Positions 8,048-16,297 of a stretch of 64,000 bases of DNA are shown piece by piece. Within the stretch, counting starts at the first letter, position 1, and the number at the start of each line of letters is the position of its first letter. The position numbers and the translations under genes are program-made. The stretch is from DASUCS01 sp041166385 (GTDB lineage Bacteria > Actinomycetota > Acidimicrobiia > Acidimicrobiales > JACDCH01), in the NCBI GenBank assembly GCA_041166385.1, contig JBEEFW010000077.1, forward strand, positions 17,220 to 81,219, read 5' to 3'. Under the pieces are notes generated by a model, which was not told the DNA's origin, did no database searches, and saw nothing but the letters and a program-made list of their open reading frames with translations.

Positions 8048-9117
8048 TCGAGCTCCTGGCGCCAGAACGGGAGGCGGACGACCTGGCCGGGCAAGGGTTC
8101 GCCGCCGCGGGTCTCGATGTGCACCGCGGCGCCCTCAGCGACATCCGGTGGGAGGAACGCGAGGGCGATCCCGTGGCCGAGCATCGGTGAGAAGTTGCCG
8201 CTCGTGACCTCACCGACGGGCTGCCCGTCGATCAGTACCTGCTGTTCGGCGCGGGGCGGACGCCGGCCTTCCGTGGCGATGCCGCGGAGCCGGCGGGCGA
8301 CACCTCGCTCCTTCTCCTCCGCCAGAGGGGCTCGACCGCGGAAGTCGCCTTTGTCCCACCCGACCACCCATCCGAGACCGGCTTGGAGTGGCGTGATACC
8401 AGGGCCGAGCTCGTGGCCGTGCAACGGGAACCCGGCCTCGAGCCGGAGCGTGTCGCGCGCCCCCAGCCCGGCAGGCTCGACGCCGGCGGCGAGGACTGCA
8501 TCCCACACCGCGACGGCGTGCTCGGCTGGTACCGCAAGCTCCACGCCGTCTTCGCCCGTGTAGCCAGTGCCCGCGGCCACGCACTCGGCCCCGTCGATCG
8601 TCACGCGGGCGACGTGAAACCGCTTCACCGCCGCCGCTTCGGGTGACACCTGCTCGAGGAGGGAACGCGCCGACGGCCCTTGCACGGCGATGATTGCTCG
8701 CGATGCGGTGACGTCCTCTCCCACTCCCAGAGCGGAGACCACCCGCGAGGTGTTGGACGCGTTCGGCATCACGTCGAAGCGTTCGTCGTCGACCCACCAG
8801 ACGATGATGTCGTCGAGCACCGACGCGTCGTTCGCATCGAGCAGGTGGGTGTACTGCGCGCGACCCGGCGCCACCTTGCGGAGATCGTTGGTGAGCGCGC
8901 CCTGCAACCGATCGAATGCGTCAGGCCCTTGGATGCGGACGGTGCCGAGATGACTCACGTCGAAGGCGACAGCCGCGGTACGGCAGGAACGGTGCTCGGC
9001 CAGCGTGCCGGCCTCGTAGTTGAGGGGCATGTCCCAGCCCCCGAACGGAACGAGCTTGGCGCCGAGCGCTCGGTGGGCGGCGTCGAGGGGCGAGTGCTTG
9101 AGGGCCTTGTCTGTCAC
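8038..9117 (-). CDS. gcvT: Aminomethyltransferase (T-protein of the glycine cleavage system)
   Basis: The 359-residue protein transfers the methylene group from aminomethyl-lipoyl-GcvH to tetrahydrofolate, releasing ammonia. It shows the family landmarks FGGWDMPLNY near the N-terminus, FDVSHLG, the GYTGEDGVEL motif and GLGARDTLRLEAG. The start is GTG 9117, whose GTGA overlaps the stop of the upstream MerR gene, so the regulator and GcvT are translationally coupled. The ending EVTSGNFSPMLGHGIALAFL is typical of the C-terminal barrel. It is convergent with gcvP, overlapping by 10 bp. Confidence 0.96.
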   Translation of the reverse strand: MTDKALKHSPLDAAHRALGAKLVPFGGWDMPLNYEAGTLAEHRSCRTAAVAFDVSHLGTVRIQGPDAFDRLQGALTNDLRKVAPGRAQYTHLLDANDASVLDDIIVWWVDDERFDVMPNASNTSRVVSALGVGEDVTASRAIIAVQGPSARSLLEQVSPEAAAVKRFHVARVTIDGAECVAAGTGYTGEDGVELAVPAEHAVAVWDAVLAAGVEPAGLGARDTLRLEAGFPLHGHELGPGITPLQAGLGWVVGWDKGDFRGRAPLAEEKERGVARRLRGIATEGRRPPRAEQQVLIDGQPVGEVTSGNFSPMLGHGIALAFLPPDVAEGAAVHIETRGGEPLPGQVVRLPFWRQELDYS

Positions 9118-9596
9118 CCGTGGGTGGCCGGCAACAGTGTCCCTGCGCCGTTGCCGGTGTCCTCAGCGAGGGGTCGCAACTGACTGATCGATGCGTCGAC
9201 CTCCGACTGCACGCTGCCGAGAGCGAGGATGTTGAGCACACCCTGACCCCTGTGCACGAGGTCGATCAGCTCGCCGTCGTCGAGGGCGAGGATCGCGCTC
9301 GACCCGGAGATCACGAGCTTGGCGGCGGTGAGGTCGTCGCCCAGCCGGGTCCGCAGTTCGGTGAACACGTCACGGACGACTTCGAGCCGGATGCCGGCGT
9401 CGAGCAGCTGCTTGATGATCTTGAGCTCGAGCAGGTTCCGGTACGAGTACATGCGGCGGGTGCCGCTGCCCTTCGCGTCGGCCATGGCCGGGCGTACGAG
9501 ATCGGTGCGCGCCCAATAGTCGAGCTGCCGATACGTGATGCCCACCACCTCAGCGGTGCGGGTACCACTCCAACCTTCTGCCGGAACTGTTTCCAC
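9114..9596 (-). CDS. MerR-family regulator (position of mycobacterial Rv1830/ResR)
   Basis: The 160-residue protein has an N-terminal winged HTH of the MerR type (TAEVVGITYRQLDYWAR, then SGTRRMYSYRNLLELKIIKQL), a short dimerisation helix and an 80-residue C-terminal region without cysteine metal ligands. It sits between the bifunctional nuclease gene and gcvT, exactly as Rv1830 sits between Rv1829 and gcvB in mycobacteria. GTG 9596 is preceded by a GGAGG box. A promoter at 9652-9680 precedes it, and the 9-mer GCCGGAACT occurs at 9623-9631 and again at 9581-9589, a possible autoregulatory site. Target genes are not known from sequence. Confidence 0.88.
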   Translation of the reverse strand: METVPAEGWSGTRTAEVVGITYRQLDYWARTDLVRPAMADAKGSGTRRMYSYRNLLELKIIKQLLDAGIRLEVVRDVFTELRTRLGDDLTAAKLVISGSSAILALDDGELIDLVHRGQGVLNILALGSVQSEVDASISQLRPLAEDTGNGAGTLLPATHG

Positions 9597-9651
9597 GAGC
9601 CTCCCCCCGGAGGGATGACACCGCCGGAACTACAGCGATGCAAGTCGTAGA

Positions 9652-9680
9652 AGAGTAGGCGGCCGCGCGCGCGGCGTCAA
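9652..9680 (-). promoter_or_regulatory. Sigma-70-type promoter for merR-gcvT
   Basis: Read on the minus strand, TTGACG (9675-9680) and TACTCT (9652-9657) are separated by 17 bp, a good housekeeping promoter. Transcription would begin near 9645, leaving a leader of roughly 48 nt that contains one GCCGGAACT box (9623-9631) and a GGAGG ribosome-binding site before GTG 9596. Confidence 0.6.
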
Positions 9681-9690
9681 CGAACGGTGA

Positions 9691-10191
9691 CTACGAGGCG
9701 AAATCTTCGGGATTGACCCGGTCGATGAACTCCTTGAACTGTTCCACCACTTCGTCCTGCGCCTCTTCGGTGACCTCGTCGTCCGGCGGGTAGGCCGCCT
9801 CGTCGAGGACGGACTCGTCGGCGAAGATCGTGGTGCCCGTGCGGGCGGCCAACGCGATGGCGTCGGACGGACGGGCCGAGATCACATGGGTCTGGCCGTT
9901 CGAGGTGAGGTGCAGCTCCGCGAAGAACGTGCTCTCGCGGAGCTCGGTGACCACGACGCGGTCGAGCTGCCAGCCGAGCTCCTCGAGCACGTTCTTCATG
10001 AGGTCGTGCGTCATCGGCCTGGGGGTCTCGACGCCCTCGAGCGCGAAGGCGATCGCGGTGGCCTCGGGCCCACCGATGAAGATCGGCAACGTGCGGTGCG
10101 ACCCATCGGTCTCCCGGAGCAGCACGATCGGTGCGTTGGTCGGGAGCTCGACCCGCACGCCGATGAGCTCCATCTCGATCATCGGCGTCAA
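9691..10191 (-). CDS. Bifunctional nuclease-family protein (DUF151)
   Basis: The 166-residue protein matches the DUF151/BFN family along its length: IGGPEATAIAFALEGVETPRPMTHDL, an ARPSDAIALAARTG core and an acidic C-terminus ending FKEFIDRVNPEDF, almost the ending of mycobacterial Rv1829. Family members have reported RNase and DNase activity, but the role of the actinobacterial version is poorly known. ATG 10191 is used here; internal ATGs at codons 4 and 7 fit the family start equally well. It lies 9 bp after the second MerR gene in a conserved operon with GarA and GcvH. Confidence 0.9.
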   Translation of the reverse strand: MTPMIEMELIGVRVELPTNAPIVLLRETDGSHRTLPIFIGGPEATAIAFALEGVETPRPMTHDLMKNVLEELGWQLDRVVVTELRESTFFAELHLTSNGQTHVISARPSDAIALAARTGTTIFADESVLDEAAYPPDDEVTEEAQDEVVEQFKEFIDRVNPEDFAS

Positions 10192-10200
10192 GTTACCCGT

Positions 10201-11007
10201 CTACCCGCCCGTGTAGGTCTTCAGCGCTTGGCGCAGCATGGCCGACCGGAGCGACTCGCCCAGCTCGGTCAGCTCGCCCAGGTTGGCCACCGCTTGGCGC
10301 CGAGCATCGGGGTTGCGCTGCTTGACCAACGGCAGGACCACCTGCTCGAAGAACGACGCTTCACGCTCGGCGCTGACCTTGTACATCCGCAGGTGACGGG
10401 CCTCGACACCGAAACGCATGAAGCTCGCGGCCAGACGCGCCACGACCAGCGCCTCCTCGTCGTAGAGCGTGTCGCGGCCCATCGGCCGTCCCGTGATGAG
10501 GCCGTAGCGCTCGAGCTCGCCGAGCACGCGCTCGTGCAGGCCGCAGGCGCCTGCCAACTCGTCGCGGGTCAGGCTCACCGCGCTGGGACCGACGTCGAGC
10601 GCGCTCGGTGCCGGCATCCTCGGGGGGTCGGGCACGGGTGGCGCCGGCGGCGGGACGGGCAGCGGCGCGGGCGCGGGCTCGGGAAGCGGGGCCGGCGGCT
10701 CGACGGGTGTCGGTGCCGGCTCCGGCAGCGGCAGGGGCGGCTGCTCGGTGGCCGTGACGTCGCCCGACAGCCGGTCCTTGATCACCCGCAGCGGCAGGAA
10801 GTTCTCCCGCTGCTGCACGAGGATCCAGCGCAGCCGCTCGATGTCGGGCTCGTAGAACTTGCGGTAGCCAGACGGCGTGCGCTCGGGGTCCAGCAGGCCT
10901 TGGCTCTCGAGGAACCGGATCTTCGAGATCGTGATGTCGGGGAACTCCTCCTGGAGGAGCGACAGGACCTCGCCGATCGAGAGGTGGGCGCGCTCGGCCA
11001 CGGGCAC
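10201..11007 (-). CDS. MerR-family regulator with proline-rich linker (Rv1828-like)
   Basis: The product is 268 residues: a MerR winged HTH (residues 8-80; SIGEVLSLL, ISKIRFLESQGLL, SGYRKFYEPD), a remarkable linker at residues 89-135 made mostly of proline and alanine, and a C-terminal helical domain (LTRDELAGACGLHE to QALKTYTGG). The order gcvH-garA-merR matches Rv1826-Rv1827-Rv1828. GTG 11007 overlaps the garA stop by 1 bp. The linker is far longer than in typical family members and would separate the DNA-binding and effector parts. No metal-binding cysteines are seen, so the signal is unknown. Confidence 0.88.
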   Translation of the reverse strand: MPVAERAHLSIGEVLSLLQEEFPDITISKIRFLESQGLLDPERTPSGYRKFYEPDIERLRWILVQQRENFLPLRVIKDRLSGDVTATEQPPLPLPEPAPTPVEPPAPLPEPAPAPLPVPPPAPPVPDPPRMPAPSALDVGPSAVSLTRDELAGACGLHERVLGELERYGLITGRPMGRDTLYDEEALVVARLAASFMRFGVEARHLRMYKVSAEREASFFEQVVLPLVKQRNPDARRQAVANLGELTELGESLRSAMLRQALKTYTGG

Positions 11008-11495
11008 TACGTCGCGTCGCTCGGGCCGGCGAAGAACGCGAGCTTGAACTTCCCGACCTGCAGCTCGTCGCCGTTCTGGATCGGGCTCTCCTCGACCCGC
11101 TCACGATTGAGATAGGTGCCGTTCAGCGAGCCGACATCCCGGACGAGGAACCCGCTCTCGACCCGCTGCAGTTCGGCGTGGCGGCGGGACACCGTGATGT
11201 CGTCGAGGAAGATGTCGCTGTCCGGATGGCGGCCGACGGTGGTCACCGGCTTGGTCAGCGCGAGTCGAGACCCGGCGTTGGGACCACGGGTGACGACGAG
11301 GAGCCCGGCGCCCTCGGGGATGTCGTCGAGGTCGAAGGTGACCTCGTCTTCGGCAGCCTCCGGCGGCACGTCGATGCTGAACGTGATCGTCGTGCGTTCA
11401 CCAGGCTCGTGCTCGAGCGGCGCCCCACACGAGGAGCAGAAGTTGGCACCCAGCGCGTTGCGATGACCGCACTGATTGCAGAACACCTCCGCCAT
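11007..11495 (-). CDS. garA: FHA-domain protein with N-terminal zinc ribbon, GarA/OdhI-like
   Basis: The 162-residue protein starts with a zinc ribbon (Cys6, Cys9, Cys20, Cys23), continues with ERTTITFSIDV (Thr35-Thr36) and ends with an FHA domain (about 64-155) containing GRHPDSDIFLDD, SRRHAE (102-107) and LNGTYLNRE. The FHA core is very close to mycobacterial GarA, a phospho-switch that inhibits 2-oxoglutarate dehydrogenase and glutamate enzymes, and the gene position is the same. The zinc ribbon is not found in GarA, whose N-terminus instead carries an ETTS kinase site; the Thr-Thr here may be the equivalent. Role assignment is by similarity and context. Confidence 0.85.
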   Translation of the reverse strand: MAEVFCNQCGHRNALGANFCSSCGAPLEHEPGERTTITFSIDVPPEAAEDEVTFDLDDIPEGAGLLVVTRGPNAGSRLALTKPVTTVGRHPDSDIFLDDITVSRRHAELQRVESGFLVRDVGSLNGTYLNRERVEESPIQNGDELQVGKFKLAFFAGPSDAT

Positions 11496-11501
11496 GACGC
11501 G

Positions 11502-11882
11502 CTACCCCTCGATGAGTGCCCGGTACGCGTCCGCGTCGAGCAACTGATCGAGTTGCGACGCGTCGTCGGCTTCGATGACGACCAACCATCCCTCGCCATA
11601 GGGATCTTCGTTCACGCGTTGCGGCGCGTCGGACAGCTCGACATTGACCTCGACGATCGTTCCCGAGATCGGCGCGTAGATGTCGGACACCGACTTCGTG
11701 GACTCGACCTCGCTGAAGCTGTCGCCCTGTGTGACCCGCGTCCCGACATCGGGGATCTGGACGAACACGACGTCGCCGAGCGCGTCTTGCGCGTAGTCGG
11801 TGATGCCGATGCGTACCCGACCATCGTCGAGCCGGGCCCACTCGTGATCCTTGGAGTAGCGCAGGTCGTCGGGCACATTCAT
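11502..11882 (-). CDS. gcvH: Glycine cleavage system H protein
   Basis: This 126-residue lipoyl-carrier protein shuttles the aminomethyl intermediate between P-, T- and L-proteins. It starts with DLRYSKDHEWARL, and the lipoylated lysine is Lys63 in ESTKSVSDIYAP, followed by the usual SGTIVEVN turn. It is the first gene of the gcvH-garA-merR-nuclease series and has 48 bp of upstream sequence before the 3' end of the guanylyltransferase gene, where no strong promoter was recognised. Confidence 0.97.
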   Translation of the reverse strand: MNVPDDLRYSKDHEWARLDDGRVRIGITDYAQDALGDVVFVQIPDVGTRVTQGDSFSEVESTKSVSDIYAPISGTIVEVNVELSDAPQRVNEDPYGEGWLVVIEADDASQLDQLLDADAYRALIEG

Positions 11883-11930
11883 GCCTGGGGAGGGTACTCC
11901 ACCCTCAACCTGCGGTTTACGGTGAAGTTC

Positions 11931-14417
11931 TCAGCGCAGGAGCTGGCGGATGCGACGGGCGTACTCCTGGGCCCGGCGCCGGGCGTCGACGTCGGAGTCG
12001 GCCTCGGCCCAGACATGGGTGACCGGGTCTTCGGGGTCTGGCAGGGCGAGCGCCCAGCCGTCGTCGTGGAGCACCTTCACGCCGTCGACGAGTTCGAGCT
12101 CACGGTCCTTCGTGAGCTCCATGAGCGAGCGCATCACCGCGCCTTTCTGCTCCCACGGCGTCACCACGGTCTCGTGCGCGATGTGCACGCGCGGCAGGTC
12201 GCGCACGATCGTCGAGAGGCGGACCTGCTTGCGGGCCAGCAGCTCGAGCACCTTTACGAACGTGGCCGCGGCGTCGAATGCCGGCAGGAACCCCGGAAGG
12301 ATGTAGCCACCATCGAGACTCGCGGCGAACCCGACGCCCGGCTCCGAAGCCGCGTCCATCAACGCCGACGTCGCCATCTTCGTGTATTGCAGGCCGATGC
12401 CGTGCTTGGCGACGAGCCCCTCGGCGTGTCTCGTGATCCCGACCGGCAATGCGACCCGATCGCCCACGAGGTGGTCACCGACGAGCTCGAGCAACGCGAG
12501 CACGGCCTCGGTGTGCGTGAGGACGTGACCGTCGTCGTCGATCAACGTGAGGTGCTCGCCATCGGGATCGATCGCCGCGCCGAGGTGCGCGCCCGACGTC
12601 CGGACGAGCCCGGCGACCTGCTCGGCGTGGCGGGCCGGCTCGTAGGCCAGGACGCCCCGCGTGGATGCGTACGGGTTGACGGCCAGCACGTCGGCATCGA
12701 GCTTGGCCAGCAGGTTCGGCATCACGAACGAGGTGGAACCGAACCCGTAGTCGACCACCACCTTGGGCTCGCTGCGCTGGATCAGCTCCACGTCGACGGT
12801 CGACTCGAGGGCCACGGAATAGTGCTCCAGCGCCCTCGGCGGGAAGCCGATCTCCCCGATCTCGCCGGGCAGCGCCCGCCGGAAGTCCTCCCGGTTGAAC
12901 AGGCGCTCGACCTTGCGCTGGCCGCTCTCGGACAGGTCGAGGCCATTGCCGTCGAAGAAGCGCATCACGACCGACTGGGTGTCGTCTTCGACGAGCCGGA
13001 TGGTGATGCCGCCGACGGCGTTGGGCTGGCGGGCGAGGAATCGGGTGACCGGGACCGACGCCACCTCGAGGTCGAGCACGTTGACGCCGGCGGCGTTGAT
13101 GCCGGCCATCATCGCCCGCTTCAGCATGCGAGCCGATCGCGACGAGTCGCGAGACGTGACGACCGTCGACTCCTTCTTGAGCGTGGTGGCGTAGGCCAGG
13201 GCGAGACGCACGGCGAGCTCGGGGCTCACGTCGACGTTGGCGAGCCCGGCGACGCCATCGCGGCCGAACAACGTGCGCGCCCCGCGCGACTCCCACACGA
13301 TCGACGAGTTCACGACGGCCGAGTTCTCGACGGTCTTGAACGGATACACCTTCACGCCCGCGCCGAGCACCGCGTTGTCGCCCACGAAGCACTCGTCGCC
13401 GAGGACGACACCTTCCTCGCAGCGCACGTTCGTGCGGATGTCGCAGGCTCGGCCGATGACCGTGCCCCGCAGGCGGGCGTTCTGTCCGAGGTACGCGTTG
13501 TCGTGCACGACGACGCGCTCGAGGTCGGCGCCTTCCCTCACGCGCACGTTGCCGCCGAGAACCGTGTATTCCCCCAGCCGGGCCCCGGCCTCGACGCGGC
13601 AGTTCTCGCCGATCACGGCCGGTCCTTCGACCTTCGCATCGGGATGGATCTCGGCGCCTTCGCCGAGCCACACGCCGTGGTCGAGCCGGAAGCCCGGTAC
13701 GTCGATGGCCACCTTCGCGTCGAGCGCGTCCTTGTGGGCGCGGACGTAGGCCTCGAGCGTGCCGACGTCTTCCCAGTAGCCCTCGGCGACCGCGCCGTAG
13801 AGCGGCTTCGAGTTGGCGAGCAGTTTCGGGAACACCTCGCTCGAGAAGTCGACGGCCTCGCCCGCCGGGATGTAGTCGAAGATCTCTGGCTCGAACACGA
13901 AGATGCCGGCGTTGATCGTGTCGCTGAAGACCTGACCCCACGTCGGCTTCTCGAGGAAGCGTTCGATCGAGCCGTCCTCGCGCGTGATGACGATGCCGAA
14001 CTCGAGCGGGTTCTCGACGGCGACGAGGCCGATCGTGGCGAGCGCGTCGTGCTCGTCGTGGAACGCCAGGATCTTGGCCAGGTCGATGTCGGTGAGCACG
14101 TCGCCGGAGATGACGAGGAAGCGCTCGTCGAGTTCTTCCATGGCGTTGCGCACCGATCCGGCGGTGCCGAGCGGCTGCTCCTCGGTCGCGTAGACCATGC
14201 GCACGCCGAACTCGGATCCGTCACCGAAGTACGTGCGAATCGCGTTCGGCATGAACGCCAGCGTCACGACGATCTCGTCGAAACCATGCTGCTTCAGCAA
14301 ATTGATGATGTGTTCCATCATCGGCCGGTTGACCAGCGGCATCATCGGCTTCGGTTGGTTCGACGTCAATGGTCGCAGCCGGCTGCCCTCGCCTCCGGCC
14401 ATGATCACTGCTTTCAC
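11931..14417 (-). CDS. Nucleotidyltransferase with degenerate phosphomannomutase domain
   Basis: The 828-residue protein has three parts: an N-terminal sugar-1-phosphate nucleotidyltransferase (MAGGEGSRLRPLT, then DVLTDID and the FLEKP motif; residues 1-230), a left-handed beta-helix of hexapeptide repeats (about 250-365), and a phosphohexomutase-like region (about 375-828). Family members are called mannose-1-phosphate guanylyltransferase/phosphomannomutase. The first part looks active. In the mutase part the catalytic TASHNP loop reads TIRLVEDDT (about residue 472) and the metal loop DGDxDR reads DPDGEH (about 617), so mutase activity is probably lost. It overlaps the following gene by 4 bp. 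Confidence 0.88.
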   Translation of the reverse strand: MKAVIMAGGEGSRLRPLTSNQPKPMMPLVNRPMMEHIINLLKQHGFDEIVVTLAFMPNAIRTYFGDGSEFGVRMVYATEEQPLGTAGSVRNAMEELDERFLVISGDVLTDIDLAKILAFHDEHDALATIGLVAVENPLEFGIVITREDGSIERFLEKPTWGQVFSDTINAGIFVFEPEIFDYIPAGEAVDFSSEVFPKLLANSKPLYGAVAEGYWEDVGTLEAYVRAHKDALDAKVAIDVPGFRLDHGVWLGEGAEIHPDAKVEGPAVIGENCRVEAGARLGEYTVLGGNVRVREGADLERVVVHDNAYLGQNARLRGTVIGRACDIRTNVRCEEGVVLGDECFVGDNAVLGAGVKVYPFKTVENSAVVNSSIVWESRGARTLFGRDGVAGLANVDVSPELAVRLALAYATTLKKESTVVTSRDSSRSARMLKRAMMAGINAAGVNVLDLEVASVPVTRFLARQPNAVGGITIRLVEDDTQSVVMRFFDGNGLDLSESGQRKVERLFNREDFRRALPGEIGEIGFPPRALEHYSVALESTVDVELIQRSEPKVVVDYGFGSTSFVMPNLLAKLDADVLAVNPYASTRGVLAYEPARHAEQVAGLVRTSGAHLGAAIDPDGEHLTLIDDDGHVLTHTEAVLALLELVGDHLVGDRVALPVGITRHAEGLVAKHGIGLQYTKMATSALMDAASEPGVGFAASLDGGYILPGFLPAFDAAATFVKVLELLARKQVRLSTIVRDLPRVHIAHETVVTPWEQKGAVMRSLMELTKDRELELVDGVKVLHDDGWALALPDPEDPVTHVWAEADSDVDARRRAQEYARRIRQLLR

Positions 14418-15031
14418 GGGGACGACGCTACCCCTGGGTGGGCCTCCCTACCCTCCCGCAGCGCCTGTCGTGCGATCGGCACGTAGAGCAGCAGTGCGTA
14501 GTAGCTCAGCACGAGTCCCGGAACCGCAGCGACCCACGCGAGGAAGCCGCACACCGCCGAGTACGACACCGTCGAGTGCGATCCGAGGAACAACGGGAAG
14601 GCGAACATGTTCGCGAACGTCCCGGCTTTGCCCCACCATGTGACGTCGATGCGCCGCGCTCCCAACGCGGCGAGCGCGAGCGTGGCCACGGTGACGAGCA
14701 ACTCGCGCACGAGCACCGCGATGGCGAACCAGGCAGGCACGGTGCCGTCGTACAGGATCGCGCCGATGCCGACGAACAGCAGGAGGCGATCGGCGACCGG
14801 GTCGAGGACCTTGCCGAGCTTCGACGTCTGGTGGAAGTGGCGGGCCACGTAGCCGTCGACGAAGTCCGTCGCCCCCAGCGCTCCGAGGAACCACGCCGAC
14901 GCTGCCCGGTTCTCGTCGTGGAGCAGGAGCCAGAGGAACACCGGCAGACAGAGCAGCCTCACCACGGTGATCACGTTCGGGATCGTCAGGATGCGATCGC
15001 TGGCGTCTTCCTCCGGCTCGCCCACAGGCAC
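14414..15031 (-). CDS. CDP-alcohol phosphatidyltransferase (PgsA-like)
   Basis: The 205-residue integral membrane enzyme carries the CDP-alcohol transferase signature, DFVDGYVARHF...GKVLDPVADR, with the four catalytic aspartates, and about six membrane segments. It condenses CDP-diacylglycerol with an alcohol such as glycerol 3-phosphate, inositol phosphate or phosphatidylglycerol. A pgsA2 gene lies near gcvH-garA in mycobacteria, which favours a phosphatidylglycerophosphate synthase-like role, but cardiolipin synthase cannot be excluded. GTG 15031 is used; the 3' end overlaps the nucleotidyltransferase start by 4 bp. Confidence 0.85.
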   Translation of the reverse strand: MPVGEPEEDASDRILTIPNVITVVRLLCLPVFLWLLLHDENRAASAWFLGALGATDFVDGYVARHFHQTSKLGKVLDPVADRLLLFVGIGAILYDGTVPAWFAIAVLVRELLVTVATLALAALGARRIDVTWWGKAGTFANMFAFPLFLGSHSTVSYSAVCGFLAWVAAVPGLVLSYYALLLYVPIARQALREGREAHPGVASSP

Positions 15032-15104
15032 AGCGTACGAACCGCTCAGCCCCGCCGCCCACCCTTCGAAGGCCGTCGGCTGCGCCGACGTCTACTTTGA
15101 TTCC

Positions 15105-15890
15105 ATGGACGGCAAGGTGGCTCTGGTGACCGGTGCGGGCTCGGGCCTCGGTGCGGCGATCGCTCGCCGCCTCGCTGCCGATGGCGCCTACGTGATCGTG
15201 AACGACCTGAGCGAGGGGTCGGCCGGTCCGGTGGCCGAGGACATCAAGGGTGAGACCGCCGTCTTCGATGTCACCGATGCGGCCGCCTTCGATGCCGCCG
15301 TCGATCGTGTCGTCACGGAGCAGGGACGCATCGACGTGCTGGTGAACAACGCCGGCATCTTGAACGCCCGGGACGAGATCAGAGAGCGCTCGATGGCGGA
15401 GATGATGTCCCGGATGGGCGGCCAGCCGGCGCAACCCATTCGAGTGCTGGCGACCCTCACCGACGAGGAGTTCGACCGGATGATGAAGGTGCACGTGTAC
15501 GGCACGTTCCACGGCATGCGCGCCGCCCTCCGCCACATGGAAGACGCTCGCTCCGGCTCGATCGTGAACCTCGCATCCATCTACGGCCTGCGCGGTTCGC
15601 CGAGCACCCCGGAGTACGCCGCGGCCAAGCACGCCATCGTCGGACTCACCCGCTCGACCGGACAGGAAGTCGCACCACTCGGTGTCCACGTGAACGCGGT
15701 GGCGCCCGGCTTCATCGACACACCGCTGCTCGCTCCAGTCGCCGGTCCGGCGCTCGACATGCTCACGATGCAGATACCGGCCGGGCGGCTCGGGCAGGCG
15801 GAAGAGGTGGCCGAGCTCGTGCGCTTCCTGGCCGGGCCCGAGTCGTCGTACTGCTTCGGCGAGGTCCTCACGCTCACGGGCGGCTATTGA
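15105..15890 (+). CDS. SDR-family NAD(P)-dependent oxidoreductase
   Basis: The 261-residue short-chain dehydrogenase has the Rossmann TGAGSGLG motif (9-16), NNAGIL, the catalytic Ser in NLASIYG and the YAAAK tetrad. A roughly 25-residue insert (RSMAEMMSRMGGQ) between the NNAG strand and helix alpha-E is unusual. I chose ATG 15105 because it places the glycine motif at the expected distance; upstream in-frame starts lie inside the divergent gene. The substrate is unknown. Its stop is directly followed by the HIT gene, with 2 bp between stop and ATG. Confidence 0.88.
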   Translation: MDGKVALVTGAGSGLGAAIARRLAADGAYVIVNDLSEGSAGPVAEDIKGETAVFDVTDAAAFDAAVDRVVTEQGRIDVLVNNAGILNARDEIRERSMAEMMSRMGGQPAQPIRVLATLTDEEFDRMMKVHVYGTFHGMRAALRHMEDARSGSIVNLASIYGLRGSPSTPEYAAAKHAIVGLTRSTGQEVAPLGVHVNAVAPGFIDTPLLAPVAGPALDMLTMQIPAGRLGQAEEVAELVRFLAGPESSYCFGEVLTLTGGY

Positions 15891-15892
15891 CG

Positions 15893-16297
15893 ATGCCCAC
15901 GATCTTCACGCGCATCATCGAAGGCGAGCTGCCGGGCAAGTTCGTGTGGCGCGATGGCCAGTGCGTCGCCTTCCTGTCGATCGCACCGTTGCAACCAGGT
16001 CACACGCTGATCGTGCCGCTCGCCGAGATCGACAAATGGACCGATCTGGAGCCCGATCTCGCGGCGCATCTGATGCTCGTCGCGCAGCGCATCGCGAGAG
16101 CACAAGAGGCGGCCTTCTCCCCCGTTCGGGTCGGCCTCATCATCGCCGGCCTCGAGGTACCGCACTGCCATCTGCACGCGGTGCCGATCAACCACGAGTC
16201 CGACCTGCACTTCGGCAACGCGAACACGAACGCCACCGACGACGAGCTCGAACGCGCCGCCGAGGCGCTACGGGCCGCGCTGGGAACGAACGGCTAG
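15893..16297 (+). CDS. HIT-family nucleotide-binding protein
   Basis: The 134-residue protein has the histidine triad HCHLHAVPI near residue 85 and the IPLQPGHTLIVP-like strand typical of Hint/FHIT-like hydrolases. Such proteins cleave adenosine phosphoramidates or dinucleoside polyphosphates through the central histidine. ATG 15893 immediately follows the SDR stop. It converges on, and overlaps by 4 bp, the DUF2079 gene. Confidence 0.9.
   Translation: MPTIFTRIIEGELPGKFVWRDGQCVAFLSIAPLQPGHTLIVPLAEIDKWTDLEPDLAAHLMLVAQRIARAQEAAFSPVRVGLIIAGLEVPHCHLHAVPINHESDLHFGNANTNATDDELERAAEALRAALGTNG

Noticed and set aside
10620..10745. Possible CRISPR or tandem DNA repeat in the proline-rich stretch of the MerR gene.
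   Set aside because: The repetition is at the protein level (Pro/Ala codons) without conserved unit length or spacers.
11178..14486. A 1102-codon open frame antisense to the nucleotidyltransferase and gcvH region.
   Set aside because: It is a high-GC shadow of strongly supported minus-strand genes and has low-complexity composition without recognisable domains.
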